Below, piece after piece: positions 1 through 8,282 of a stretch of 64,000 bases of DNA. A program made the position numbers and the translations under genes. The stretch is from Phycisphaerae bacterium (lineage in GTDB: Bacteria; Planctomycetota; Phycisphaerae; Sedimentisphaerales; UBA12454). The notes under the pieces are model-generated. The model saw only the letters and a program-made list of their open reading frames with translations. It ran no database searches and had not been told where the DNA came from. Numbering within the stretch: position 1 is the first letter of the stretch; each line of letters starts with the position of its first letter. Where the stretch lies: positions 1 through 64,000 of the forward strand of contig JBAZHC010000011.1 of assembly GCA_041652575.1 (NCBI GenBank). The letters run 5' to 3'.

Positions 1-135
1 AGCCACTATCTATGCAATCGAGCTTATGATGATTACCAGCAGATATTCGATGCTGCTTCGATGGCATGGAACAAAATCTCATCAAATCAATTCCAAACAA
101 TCTGCAATGCCACGTGGCTAAAGCACGAAAATTAA
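1..135 (+). CDS. IS630-family transposase, C-terminal end (partial, cut by window edge)
   Basis: The open frame runs from base 1 to a TAA at 133-135 and encodes 44 residues. It contains NRAYDDYQQIFDAASMAWN, which resembles the conserved tail of IS630/Tc1-type DDE transposases (NR..x.Y..I.DA...AWN followed by a short W-containing end). Only the tail is visible, so the DDE catalytic residues cannot be checked and it is unknown whether the copy is intact. I could not identify a terminal inverted repeat after it. The assignment rests on remembered family resemblance. Confidence 0.6.
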   Translation, partial: SHYLCNRAYDDYQQIFDAASMAWNKISSNQFQTICNATWLKHEN

Positions 136-743
136 ATGGAAAGCGTATTACACAGATTTAATTGATTTATCTTCACCGTCCAGCCACAGAGAAAATAACA
201 GATTAAAAAACGAAAATTTGGAGTAAAAATCGATAGTTGACGAACATCAATCAACCTCCAGGGGATATGCGAGGATTCATATCGAGGTATTTTAGAACTG
301 ACACAGTTGTACTGTAGGATTTTGCGGTGAAAATGACTAATTGACGTTTCCGCCGTCGCTATGAGCTATGGCGGACAAGCGTCTCCGCCTCAGGCGGATA
401 AAAATCAACCCCCAGGGAAAACACGGGATTTTTAGCAGCATATCTATAATCAATGGCGTTTTGGGTATCGGTAAGGTTAAGGTTATAGTGTCAGCAGGTA
501 GACGACATTTCATCGCCCCGCCGTCGTCCCCAAAGGACTTTGTCGGGCAGGCAGGATTATTAAGGCTAAAGGGTCTAATGCCCTTTGGCCTTTCCTTTAC
601 GCGGGAATAGCCACAAAGAAAAAAATGAAAACACAAATATACACTAATTATAAAACTGTAGAAAAAGATAAAACGCCTACCTAAGGTATAAATCGTACTT
701 GTAAACAATTCGTCATCGCCCCGCCGTTTTATAGAATAACGAA

Positions 744-800
744 CCTGCCGAATAAATCGGCAGGCTTTTGGATAAATAAAACCCGCCGTGAAACGGCGGG
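744..800. terminator. Pair of hairpins, possible terminator region
   Basis: Two perfect stem-loops lie back to back: CCTGCCGA/TCGGCAGG with a 5-nt loop at 744-764, followed by CTTTTGG, and CCCGCCG/CGGCGGG with a 5-nt loop at 782-800, preceded by AT-rich sequence that would be U-rich in a minus-strand transcript. They may isolate the downstream operon from the insertion-sequence side. No strong T-run follows the first, so termination is inferred. Confidence 0.4.
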
Positions 801-819
801 CTAAACAGCCAAATCGATA

Positions 820-847
820 TTGCTTTCCAAATTGAAAAAAGTATAAT
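820..847 (+). promoter_or_regulatory. Promoter of the 882 operon
   Basis: A perfect -10 TATAAT (842-847) lies 16 nt after TTGCTT (820-825). It is 34 nt upstream of the ATG at 882, which has an AAAGGAGATAA ribosome-binding site. Confidence 0.55.
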
Positions 848-881
848 CATCAGCTTGTCGGCTATAATCAAAAGGAGATAA

Positions 882-1598
882 ATGAAAACTTTTCGTGCCC
901 TTCTGTCGCTTGTACTTCCAAAATGGCTGGCTCATGATATCCATAGCTTTTTATTTCATCCGTACTGGCGTAAACATATTGTCAAAATTTCAAATAACAG
1001 CCGGGTGACCTCGGCCGGGATAACCTGCAAAGATGAAAAGTTTTCATCGCGAAGGCCATTCAAGAACCTGGATAAAGACAGAATATTAAACTTATTCCGT
1101 AAAAATAATGTTCATTCCGTACTCGATGTAGGATGCGGCGTCGGAAGGCTGGTTAAAGAATTATCGGAAGAAGGTTTTAACGCGTGCGGAATAAATATTA
1201 ACAAGCTGGAAATCGAGCAGGCTCAACATCCCGATATTTTCCTTTACGATATTCAGAACAGTATAGAAAATTGTCCGTTAAAGACGAAAAAGTTCGACGC
1301 TGTCGTAAGTATCGATTGTATCGAGCATCTCGAATCGCCATTGATCGCACTTAAGAATATAAATAAACTTTTGAATCCCAATGGCTTGTTTATAGCTTAT
1401 ATTCCTTCGGCAAGATGGATTGAGTGCGATTATCATATAATCGTTTATTCGCCCCGACAGTTCCGCTGGCTGCTAAATCTGGCGGGGTTCGACCTTATCG
1501 CAAAAAAGGGCAGGTACAGGATGAGCAAAAACGGCGTTACTTACTTCGCCAGAAAAATAATGGAAAAAGGGCCTGTTTATCCGGCTGTTCTCGAATAG
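882..1598 (+). CDS. Class I SAM-dependent methyltransferase
   Basis: A 238-residue protein with the Rossmann-type methyltransferase core. Motif I is VLDVGCGVGRL (residues about 80-90), and the post-motif region FDAVVSIDCIEHLE (138-151) has the usual acidic/EHLE pattern of Methyltransf_11/23 enzymes. A short basic, hydrophobic N-terminal arm precedes the core. The substrate cannot be read from the sequence; quinone, lipid or glycan methylation are all possible. The ATG is preceded by AAAGGAGATAA and a good promoter, so the start is secure. It is followed by a small membrane protein and a Nudix hydrolase on the same strand. Confidence 0.8.
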   Translation: MKTFRALLSLVLPKWLAHDIHSFLFHPYWRKHIVKISNNSRVTSAGITCKDEKFSSRRPFKNLDKDRILNLFRKNNVHSVLDVGCGVGRLVKELSEEGFNACGININKLEIEQAQHPDIFLYDIQNSIENCPLKTKKFDAVVSIDCIEHLESPLIALKNINKLLNPNGLFIAYIPSARWIECDYHIIVYSPRQFRWLLNLAGFDLIAKKGRYRMSKNGVTYFARKIMEKGPVYPAVLE

Positions 1599-1692
1599 GA
1601 AATCCGGTTTTTTTTTATTCTGGACTTCTCCGCGAATTTGATATAATAACCGGAAATTACAGGTTCACGATTTAAAAAAAAGGATAAATATT

Positions 1693-1962
1693 ATGTTGGA
1701 ATTACTGATGTTTATCATAATTGCGGGAGCATTTCTGTTTCTGGCGATGTTTGCTAAAATCCTCTTTTTCGCACTAAGAATAACCATCTCCCTGATTTTT
1801 CTGCCGATAGCTATGCTGCTTCTGCTGCCTGCCGGGATTTTTATCTGTATGCTGATGGTGCTTTTGGGATTAATCGCCCTGCCTATACTGCTGCCGGCGA
1901 TGCTGATACTTTTCGTATTCCTGTTCCTGCCGTTATTACTGATTAAACGTTTAGTGTTTTAA
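1693..1962 (+). CDS. Small hydrophobic membrane protein
   Basis: An 89-residue protein that is almost entirely hydrophobic, with about three predicted membrane segments (roughly residues 3-25, 27-50 and 52-83) rich in Leu, Ile and Phe and few charges. An AAGGATAAATATT ribosome-binding region precedes the ATG, and a TATAAT box lies about 50 nt upstream. Its TAA is directly followed by the ATG of the Nudix gene with no gap, so the two are probably translationally coupled. No family was recognised. Confidence 0.6.
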   Translation: MLELLMFIIIAGAFLFLAMFAKILFFALRITISLIFLPIAMLLLLPAGIFICMLMVLLGLIALPILLPAMLILFVFLFLPLLLIKRLVF

Positions 1963-2490
1963 ATGTCACCTAATGAAAATCGACGGCTCTTCAAATATTG
2001 TCCCAAATGCGGGACGGCCGCTTTACATTTCGTAAAAAGCAATAAGCTCGTATGCGGCAAATGCCGATTCGAATACTATCACAATAACGCCGCCGCTGCC
2101 GCGGCGATTATCACAAACAATAAAGGTCAAATTCTTTTTGTCAAACGGGCACAGGAACCCAAAAAAGGAATGTTAGACCTGCCCGGCGGATTTTCCGACC
2201 ATGGCGAATCGGCGGAAGAGGCTATAAAACGGGAAATAAAGGAAGAGGTGTGTTTGAAAACCACTTCTGTCAAATACCTTTGTTCATATCCTAATATTTA
2301 TAAGTACAAAGGTGTAACATATTCAACTATCGACCTTGGTTTTGTCTGCAAAGTAAAGGATATTTCAAAAGCGAAAGCAAAAGACGACGCCCAATCCATT
2401 ATTTTTATTTCGCCTGATAAAATTCCTATGAAAAAAATCGCTTTCAAATCAGTAAAAAAAATGATTTCCTTCTATCTTGCCGGTTTATGA
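1963..2490 (+). CDS. Nudix hydrolase with N-terminal zinc ribbon
   Basis: A 175-residue protein of NudC-like layout but shorter. A four-cysteine zinc ribbon (C13, C16, C31, C34) is followed by a Nudix domain. The Nudix box spans about residues 75-97, beginning GGFSDHGES and ending REIKEEVCL. The catalytic REIKEE core is intact, but the usual Gly before the last hydrophobic position is Cys. Such enzymes hydrolyse nucleoside diphosphates linked to another group, for example NADH or sugar nucleotides; the substrate is not predictable here. The start abuts the stop of the preceding membrane-protein gene. Confidence 0.85.
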   Translation: MSPNENRRLFKYCPKCGTAALHFVKSNKLVCGKCRFEYYHNNAAAAAAIITNNKGQILFVKRAQEPKKGMLDLPGGFSDHGESAEEAIKREIKEEVCLKTTSVKYLCSYPNIYKYKGVTYSTIDLGFVCKVKDISKAKAKDDAQSIIFISPDKIPMKKIAFKSVKKMISFYLAGL

Positions 2491-2528
2491 CCGTCAATTT
2501 TTCGCTTTTTTTTGTCTTCTAATTCGTG

Positions 2529-2534
2529 TATAAT
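2529..2534 (+). promoter_or_regulatory. -10 box upstream of the sugar-nucleotide dehydrogenase gene
   Basis: A perfect TATAAT lies 41 nt before the ATG at 2576. The -35 region is T-rich and does not match well. An AAGGAG ribosome-binding site precedes the start. Confidence 0.4.
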
Positions 2535-2575
2535 ACCCTGACTTTTATTCTTTAACCAATAAGGAGACATAAGCA

Positions 2576-4216
2576 ATGGTAGAATATTCAATAAATCCAG
2601 CCGGAGAAAAATTTCCAATTCCACAGCAAGGAGATTACGCGGCCGAGCTGCAGCGAGTCAGTAAACTTGCCGAGACAGCCCGAAAGGAAGGCAAGGAAAT
2701 CGTAGTTGTAATGGGAGTAGGTTTCGTCGGCGCCGTAATGGCGGCCATAATAGCTGATACCGTAGATAAAAAAACCGGTAAGCCTTCAAAATTCGTAATC
2801 GGCTGCCAGCGGCCCAGCCCCCGCAGTTACTGGAAGATTCCGATGCTCAACAAGGGGCAATCTCCCGTCAAGGCCGAGGACCCAGAAGTCGACCCGATGA
2901 TTTCACGATGCGTTCTTGAGAAAAAAACACTCATCGGAACATATAACAGCGACTGCCTCGCACTGGCTGACTGCGTTGTTATCGATGTCCAGTGCGATTA
3001 TCTCAAAAAAGATTTAGGCCAGCTCCGGACGGGTTCAGCCGATATGGCGGCTCTCGAAGCCACGATGAAAACCATCGGTCAGAAAATTCAGCCCAACTGT
3101 CTTACATTGATTGAGACAACCGTAGCGCCAGGCACGACGGAATTTGTCGCCTGGCCGATAATGAAAAAAGCTTTCGCAGCGCGAGGCATAAAAAGCGAAC
3201 CGCTGCTTGCTCACAGTTTCGAGCGCGTTATGCCCGGCAAACAATACGTCGCATCAATCCGCGACTTCTGGCGAGTCTGCTCCGGCTGCAACGCCGAAGC
3301 CCGCAAGCGTGTTGAAAAATTCCTGCGAGAAGTTCTTAATACCGAAAAATTTCCGCTGACCGTTATGGACAGGCCCATCGAATCGGAAACTACCAAGATT
3401 GTCGAAAACTCCTACCGCGCAACAATACTTGCGTTTCTAAATGAATGGTCGATTTTCGCCGAACGCAACGGCGTTGACCTGATTAAGGTTATTAAGGCCA
3501 TCAAAATGCGGCCTACTCATAATAATATGATATTCCCAGGCCCCGGCATAGGCGGATACTGTCTGCCGAAAGACGGCGGTCTGGGTTTCTGGGCATACAA
3601 ACATATTCTCGGATTCGATGACGATATTTTCAAACTTTCAACGATGGCCATTGACATTAACGATACAAGAGGCCTGCACGTTGCGACTCTGACGCGAGAT
3701 GCTTTGCGGAATATGGGCAGATACATCGCCGGCGCCAAGGTACTGCTTTGCGGTGCAAGCTACCGTCAGGATGTCGCTGATACAAGATACAGCGGTTCAG
3801 AAATCGTTACGCGAAAATTAACCGAGATGGGCGCGGAAATGTCCGTGCACGACCCATATCTCGAACACTGGTACGAACTCGAACAACAGGACACTTATCC
3901 GGCCCCGGGACATTCATGGGCGCGATTCTTCCGTAACCAGACTCATCTGAAGGATATTCACATACAGAGCGACCTGCAAAAAGCGATCAAAGGAGCCGAA
4001 GTACTTATCCTTGCCGTGCCGCACGAACCATATCTGAATTTGAATCCGGACGATATTGTCAAATGGGCAGGCGTACCGCTGGCAGTGATTGACTGCTTCG
4101 GGATTCTCAGCGATGACAATATTAAACGGTACTTCGAACTTGGCTGCGAAGTAAAGGCGCTCGGACGCGGACATATCCAGAGAATCAAAGAATCTGTCCG
4201 CAGTAAAAAAACCTGA
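2576..4216 (+). CDS. UDP-glucose/GDP-mannose dehydrogenase family protein
   Basis: A 546-residue NAD-dependent dehydrogenase that would oxidise a nucleotide sugar to a uronic acid for surface polysaccharides. The N-terminal Rossmann motif is VVVMGVGFVGAV (about 43-54). The catalytic Cys sits in GPGIGGYCLPKD (about Cys329), and the C-terminal UDP-binding domain follows, with SYRQDVADTRYS. It is about 100 residues longer than typical UGDH or ManD proteins, with extra N-terminal sequence and insertions. RBS AAGGAGA is well placed. The exact sugar (UDP-Glc, UDP-ManNAc, GDP-Man) is not determined. Confidence 0.85.
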   Translation: MVEYSINPAGEKFPIPQQGDYAAELQRVSKLAETARKEGKEIVVVMGVGFVGAVMAAIIADTVDKKTGKPSKFVIGCQRPSPRSYWKIPMLNKGQSPVKAEDPEVDPMISRCVLEKKTLIGTYNSDCLALADCVVIDVQCDYLKKDLGQLRTGSADMAALEATMKTIGQKIQPNCLTLIETTVAPGTTEFVAWPIMKKAFAARGIKSEPLLAHSFERVMPGKQYVASIRDFWRVCSGCNAEARKRVEKFLREVLNTEKFPLTVMDRPIESETTKIVENSYRATILAFLNEWSIFAERNGVDLIKVIKAIKMRPTHNNMIFPGPGIGGYCLPKDGGLGFWAYKHILGFDDDIFKLSTMAIDINDTRGLHVATLTRDALRNMGRYIAGAKVLLCGASYRQDVADTRYSGSEIVTRKLTEMGAEMSVHDPYLEHWYELEQQDTYPAPGHSWARFFRNQTHLKDIHIQSDLQKAIKGAEVLILAVPHEPYLNLNPDDIVKWAGVPLAVIDCFGILSDDNIKRYFELGCEVKALGRGHIQRIKESVRSKKT

Positions 4217-4218
4217 AA

Positions 4219-4827
4219 ATGAGCAAAAAAATACTGGCGATTGTCGGCACTTACAGAAAAGGCGGCATCATCGATTCTACTGTCGATGAGATTTTGTCCG
4301 CTGCGCAAACCAGCGGCGGACAGACAGAAAAAATATATCTCATCGATAAGCACATAGAATTCTGCACCAACTGCAGGAAATGCACGCAATCGCCCGGCGA
4401 GATACGGGGTAAGTGCATACATAACGACGATATGGAGGAAATACTTCAAAAAATCGAAATGGCTGACGGCCTGATTCTGGCTTCTCCTGTAAATTTCTAC
4501 AACGTTACCGCAGTTACGCGAAGATTTATGGAAAGGCTCGTCGCTTTCGCATACTGGCCGTGGGCAGGTAACAGCGGCCCAAAAATAAGAAACAAAACAA
4601 AGAACAAAAAAGCGGTTATCGTTACATCAACAGCTATGCCGGCCTTTTTCGGCAAACTGCTTACCGGCGCGCCGAGAGCGTTAAAAATTACCGCGGAAGT
4701 TCTGGGAGCCAAAGTAATCGCCTCTATTTTCATCGGCACGATAGCAAATAACGAAAAAGAATCCCTGCCGAAAAAATATGTTCAAAAAGCAATAAAAGCG
4801 GGCAAAATTTTAGCCACAGAGCTATAA
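4219..4827 (+). CDS. Flavodoxin-like NADPH-dependent FMN reductase (iron-sulfur flavoprotein type)
   Basis: A 202-residue flavodoxin-fold protein beginning KKILAIVGTYRKGG, the FMN-phosphate loop of the FMN_red family. Cysteines C49, C52, C55 and C66 form a compact cluster as in archaeal and anaerobe iron-sulfur flavoproteins, which often hold a [4Fe-4S] cluster; ASPVNFYNVTA (about 94-104) matches the family core. It starts 2 nt after the preceding stop, so the two genes are co-transcribed. A role in electron transfer or quinone/oxygen detoxification is inferred from family. Confidence 0.75.
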   Translation: MSKKILAIVGTYRKGGIIDSTVDEILSAAQTSGGQTEKIYLIDKHIEFCTNCRKCTQSPGEIRGKCIHNDDMEEILQKIEMADGLILASPVNFYNVTAVTRRFMERLVAFAYWPWAGNSGPKIRNKTKNKKAVIVTSTAMPAFFGKLLTGAPRALKITAEVLGAKVIASIFIGTIANNEKESLPKKYVQKAIKAGKILATEL

Positions 4828-4906
4828 TTTTTAGCCACATAAGTTCACAGAGATATATTTTTTTATCAGTGTCAATCAGTGTAAATCCGTGTCTAAAAAA
4901 ACAGCG
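4811..4906. repeat. Dispersed CACAGAG and CAGTGT repeats
   Basis: The 3' end of the flavoprotein gene and the convergent gap hold AGCCACAGAG and GTTCACAGAG units followed by a second family (CAGTGTCAATCAGTG, CCGTGTC, CGGTGTC). The same two families recur at 8869-8905, 16624-16672, 21381-21485, 22165-22235, 30048-30146, 30360-30418 and 33742-33785. Confidence 0.7.
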
Positions 4907-5923
4907 TTAATCGGTGTCTTTTTTATTTAATTCTTTTTCAAATTTGTCGAGGATGAGTTTTTTTACTTCAGCAAGCGAGCCTTTGAGATTGACACCTGCG
5001 GCGACTTTGTGTCCGCCGCCGCCAAGCTCGGCGGCAATCTCCCGCACGTCCACTTTGCCGTTACTCCGCAACGAACAGCGGAAACCGCCGTCCTTCAGTT
5101 CGACAAACAGCGCCACCGCTTCGACGGAACTGACACGCTGACATTCATTGACGAATTCCTCGGTATCCGAACCCTTTGCGCCGGTTAAGTCAAAATCGCT
5201 GCGCATAATATGCTGCAGGGCGATTTTGCCGTCGTGATAAAGCTCAAGATTTTCGAGCATCCTGCCGAGGAGTTTGAGCCTGGCAGGCGAATAGTTCTGA
5301 TAAATCCTGTGATAAACGACGGAAGGCCTGGCTCCGAGTTCGATAAGCGACGAGGCATTCCGCATCACCCTGCTGTCGGTATTGTCGAATCTGAACCAGC
5401 CTGTATCGGTCGAAATGGCGATATAAAGTGCCTCGGCAATGGCAGGTGTGATTTCCCAGCCGGCGAATCTGAGCAGTTCAAAGACGATTTCGCCTGTGGC
5501 CGCCGCGGTCGAATCGACAACTTCGACATTGCCGATACCATCGCCTGTGAGATGATGGTCGATAACAAGCACAGGAAGTTTTGATGTCTTTAGCCATTTG
5601 TCGAATTCGGTAAGCTGAACGTAACTGTTGGTATCGACAATTATCACAAGGTCGAACCGGCCGAACGAGCCGGCCTCGAGCTGGTCCAATTTCACATCGT
5701 TGCCGAGCACCGGCACAGGCGCATCGAAGATAAAATCATACCACGGCGCAGGCGGCGAAAGCAAAACAGGCTGTGCAGTTTTACCCAGTTGTCTGGCAGT
5801 TTCACAGACTGCCTTCATACAGCCGATGGCGTCGCCGTCAGGACGAGTATGCGAAGTTACGAGCCAGCTTTTGGATTTTTTAATTAAATCAATCGCTTTT
5901 TTAAAATCATCATTTATTGCCAT
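4907..5923 (-). CDS. DHH-family phosphoesterase (NrnA-like oligoribonuclease/pAp phosphatase)
   Basis: A 338-residue two-domain protein. The DHH domain has TSHTRPDGDAIG (about 23-34) and the signature IDHHLTGDG (121-129, D122-H123-H124). The C-terminal DHHA1 domain ends with the substrate-binding GGGGHKVAAG (about residue 302). This is the layout and length of NrnA, which degrades nano-RNA and pAp using Mn2+. It is convergent with the upstream flavoprotein gene. Its start codon lies 17 bp from the next minus-strand gene, so it may be co-transcribed with the DUF3795 gene. Confidence 0.85.
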   Translation of the reverse strand: MAINDDFKKAIDLIKKSKSWLVTSHTRPDGDAIGCMKAVCETARQLGKTAQPVLLSPPAPWYDFIFDAPVPVLGNDVKLDQLEAGSFGRFDLVIIVDTNSYVQLTEFDKWLKTSKLPVLVIDHHLTGDGIGNVEVVDSTAAATGEIVFELLRFAGWEITPAIAEALYIAISTDTGWFRFDNTDSRVMRNASSLIELGARPSVVYHRIYQNYSPARLKLLGRMLENLELYHDGKIALQHIMRSDFDLTGAKGSDTEEFVNECQRVSSVEAVALFVELKDGGFRCSLRSNGKVDVREIAAELGGGGHKVAAGVNLKGSLAEVKKLILDKFEKELNKKDTD

Positions 5924-5940
5924 TTAATTCCTTTTTTAAA

Positions 5941-6279
5941 TCACTGATAGCTATGCCACAAGTTACGCAGATTTCGCTGAGATTTAAACTCTTCCAAACC
6001 TTTACAGCGAATCAATTCAAGATTGCCCATTCTATCGCTTTTGAAGATAAGTTTGAAGATTTTACTTATAAAATTATTCAGTTTTTTACACTGTTTCAAA
6101 TCGTCAAATTCATCGCAGGCGGCACAGGTTACAATGTTTTTGCTCATGGCACATTTTTTTATTTTACAACCTCTATTCATAGGTTTTTCACTGTGGCAGC
6201 CCTGGCATTTCTGCTTTTTAAATGCGCCGCATTCGGAACAAACCAAACCACAATAAGCTATTATAGATTCGCCGGACAT
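5941..6279 (-). CDS. Cysteine-rich DUF3795 protein
   Basis: A 112-residue protein with ten cysteines in its first two thirds (C10, C14, C17, C25, C28, C38, C43, C52, C55, C64), beginning IIAYCGLVCSECGAF, the hallmark of DUF3795. These small proteins, common in anaerobes, probably bind zinc or an iron-sulfur cluster; their function is unknown. It lies just upstream (in transcription) of the DHH phosphoesterase gene and downstream of the HEPN/MNT pair. Confidence 0.75.
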   Translation of the reverse strand: MSGESIIAYCGLVCSECGAFKKQKCQGCHSEKPMNRGCKIKKCAMSKNIVTCAACDEFDDLKQCKKLNNFISKIFKLIFKSDRMGNLELIRCKGLEEFKSQRNLRNLWHSYQ

Positions 6280-6356
6280 TATCGCATTCTTCTTTCACAG
6301 TAAAACCTTTTTGCCTATCAGCTCTCTCCTGCACTAATGTAAAGATAAATATTTTT

Positions 6357-6740
6357 CTACCTGAGATGTTTTTCAACAGATTCAAAAATTCGTTCTGCCA
6401 TCTCAAGACATTTTTTGCATATCTCCTCATCCGGCTCAAAATCCGGCAGAACCCCACCCAAAGGATATTTTGAAGGCAAATATACCGAATCCAGCAGGTC
6501 GCAATCATCCGGCGTAATATTGATATTTTTGCCATTTTTTACCAACAGACTCACTAATTCGGTAATACTATGAGTTTTGAAAAATTTAATACCAGATTCT
6601 ACAAGCAATGCCTTTAAGACTTTTTCAACCGCCTGTTGAACATTCTGCAGACACGGATTAAATAAACTACCTGCAAGTAATTGTGCCGATTGCAGGTTTT
6701 CATTGGCATAATCAAGCCATTTTTTTGTCTCATCTTTCAT
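6357..6740 (-). CDS. HEPN domain protein (partner of MNT nucleotidyltransferase)
   Basis: A protein of 127 residues starting MKDETKKWLDYANENLQSAQ. The pattern of an N-terminal A.ENL..A..L helix, QQAVEKVLKALL and then KTHSITEL is diagnostic of the HEPN domain (PF05168). The longer frame to 6791 would lie inside the MNT gene, so I chose the ATG at 6740, which overlaps the MNT stop by 11 bp. In HEPN/MNT modules the HEPN protein is the toxin (RNase-like) or a nucleotide-binding partner, and the MNT protein neutralises it by nucleotidylation. A canonical Rx4-6H site is not clearly visible, so toxicity is uncertain. Confidence 0.8.
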   Translation of the reverse strand: MKDETKKWLDYANENLQSAQLLAGSLFNPCLQNVQQAVEKVLKALLVESGIKFFKTHSITELVSLLVKNGKNINITPDDCDLLDSVYLPSKYPLGGVLPDFEPDEEICKKCLEMAERIFESVEKHLR

Positions 6741-7032
6741 ATATGACCCGCCCTTTTGCGATTTCATCCATAAAGAAACTTTCTCCCGCATCCGCCCTCA
6801 AAGGAAATATATCAAGCGGTATTTTCTCCGCGATAGAACGCGTTTTTCTTCGATACTTCAAAGAAAGCGGGAGATATTTTTCGTTGCTGTCCTGAAAGAC
6901 AGCCACATCAAGGTCGTGCGGATTTGGAGAAGTCAGAAACGAACCAAAGATTACAATCCGGCGGACTTCAGGCTCGTGTGTCAAAAAATCGATTAAATTG
7001 CTTATTATTACCTTTTTATCAACCTGCGTCAT
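6730..7032 (-). CDS. MNT-type nucleotidyltransferase (antitoxin-like)
   Basis: A 100-residue minimal nucleotidyltransferase. The catalytic signature is IVIFGSFLTSPNPHDLDVAV: G30-S31 and, after nine residues, D40-x-D42, the GSx(9-10)DxD motif of the DNA polymerase beta-like MNT family. A third acidic residue may lie near DIFPLRAD. The ATG has an AGGAAG ribosome-binding site. It precedes the HEPN gene with an 11-bp overlap, the usual antitoxin-first order of MNT/HEPN modules. Confidence 0.8.
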   Translation of the reverse strand: MTQVDKKVIISNLIDFLTHEPEVRRIVIFGSFLTSPNPHDLDVAVFQDSNEKYLPLSLKYRRKTRSIAEKIPLDIFPLRADAGESFFMDEIAKGRVIYER

Positions 7033-7179
7033 AATTCTTCCTGAAAAGCACGAACTTTATTTTATACGACAATACCATTAAAGAAAAGACAATTTTGCCT
7101 TACCATAAGTCGTAAAAGTTATCAAATATGCCAACGGGCAATTCATCGTTTCCTCCTGTCGCTTTCGCTCCAGGCTCTG

Positions 7180-8151
7180 TTAGTTTTTTAAAATATCTTT
7201 TGCCTTTTCACAGTCTTTTGCGATTTGCTCCTTCAGTTTTTCCGGCGTTTTAAACCTCTGCTGGGTGCGGATAAAATCAATAAAGTCCATCGCGAGGAAT
7301 TTGCCGTATAAATCGCCGCCATTTCCATCGAGAATATGAGCCTCAATCAGCAAAGGATGGTCTGAAATAAAAGTTTTCGCCCTGCCGAGACTGAAAACGG
7401 CGGGAATTTTCTGGTTCAGCGAACAAAGCCCCTCAATCGTATCAGCAATGGAAACAAAACCGGCATAAACGCCGTCAACAGGTATAATCTGGTCGTGCGG
7501 CTCGATGTTGGCGGTCGGATAGCCGAGCTCTGAACCCTTGCCGCGGCCCTTGACAACCTTACCCATAAGACGGTAGGCCCTGCCCAAAGCTTTGGCCGCG
7601 TCAGCGGCATCGCCCCTGTGGAGCAGATGACGAATCACCGTGCTCGATACCCGGGTCGATTCATTGGCTATGACCAACTGCTGCTGCCCGACGATAACGA
7701 CATCAAAGCCATAGGTTTCTCCGAGCCGGGCAAGGATTTTGGAATCGCCGCTGCGGCCGTAACCGAAATGAAAATCATCGCCTTCGACGACAGCCTTCGG
7801 CGAAATGGTCGTCATTAAAAATTTTTCGACAAAATCCTGCGGCGAAAGCGTCAGCATCTGATAACTGTCTTTTAAAACGACCAGATAATCGATGCCGGCT
7901 TCTTCGAGCAGGGCGGCCTTTAACGGCAGAGGCGTTAAAACACGCAGCATCTGCTCAGGACGAAGAATGGCGACAGGATGAGGGTCAAAGGTCATTACGA
8001 CAACGGGACAATCGCTCAAATTTTGGGCCGTTCGGCGGGCGGTACGAATTATCTCCTGATGGCCGAGGTGAAAACCGTCAAAATTGCCTATCGTCAGACA
8101 ACAGTTTTTGAGACTGTTGCCAATCTTGTCAAGTTTATCTATAATCTGCAT
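7180..8151 (-). CDS. ribF: Bifunctional riboflavin kinase/FAD synthetase
   Basis: A 323-residue protein that phosphorylates riboflavin to FMN and adenylates it to FAD. The N-terminal nucleotidyltransferase domain has IGNFDGFHLGH (21-31) with the HxGH-type motif. The C-terminal riboflavin kinase domain has GKGSELGYPTANI (about 205-217) and a late VDGVYAGFV. The length matches the family. It is monocistronic by spacing (about 150 bp to the MNT gene), and no FMN riboswitch was recognised upstream. Confidence 0.92.
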   Translation of the reverse strand: MQIIDKLDKIGNSLKNCCLTIGNFDGFHLGHQEIIRTARRTAQNLSDCPVVVMTFDPHPVAILRPEQMLRVLTPLPLKAALLEEAGIDYLVVLKDSYQMLTLSPQDFVEKFLMTTISPKAVVEGDDFHFGYGRSGDSKILARLGETYGFDVVIVGQQQLVIANESTRVSSTVIRHLLHRGDAADAAKALGRAYRLMGKVVKGRGKGSELGYPTANIEPHDQIIPVDGVYAGFVSIADTIEGLCSLNQKIPAVFSLGRAKTFISDHPLLIEAHILDGNGGDLYGKFLAMDFIDFIRTQQRFKTPEKLKEQIAKDCEKAKDILKN

Positions 8152-8282
8152 TTCAATGCCCTGCCGAATAGTTAATAAGGGCTTATTTTAAGCCTAACCG
8201 GCAGGTTGAGCAAGAAATTTAACGACGATAAAAAAAGGACTTTTTAGTCGCAATCGTCGATTTTTTCTGATAAATTATTTTT

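Larger units (their letters stand above)
136..881. other. Gene-free, repeat-rich stretch
   Basis: No open frame here looks like a gene; the open frames on both strands follow GC-rich repeats. The stretch holds CACAGAG-type repeats near 183 and 608, a GCCGTCG-type dispersed repeat at about 345-410 related to one near 30282-30335, two copies of a CATCGCCCCGCCGT motif at about 509 and 713, and two perfect hairpins (744-764 and 782-800). The last 60 bases hold the promoter of the following methyltransferase gene. Confidence 0.6.

Noticed and set aside
368..610. Open frame of 80 codons on the plus strand
   Set aside because: It overlaps the same repeats on the other strand and has no recognisable domain or ribosome-binding site.
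337..708. Open frame of 123 codons on the minus strand
   Set aside because: It is low in coding character, runs through dispersed repeats and hairpins and has no ribosome-binding site.
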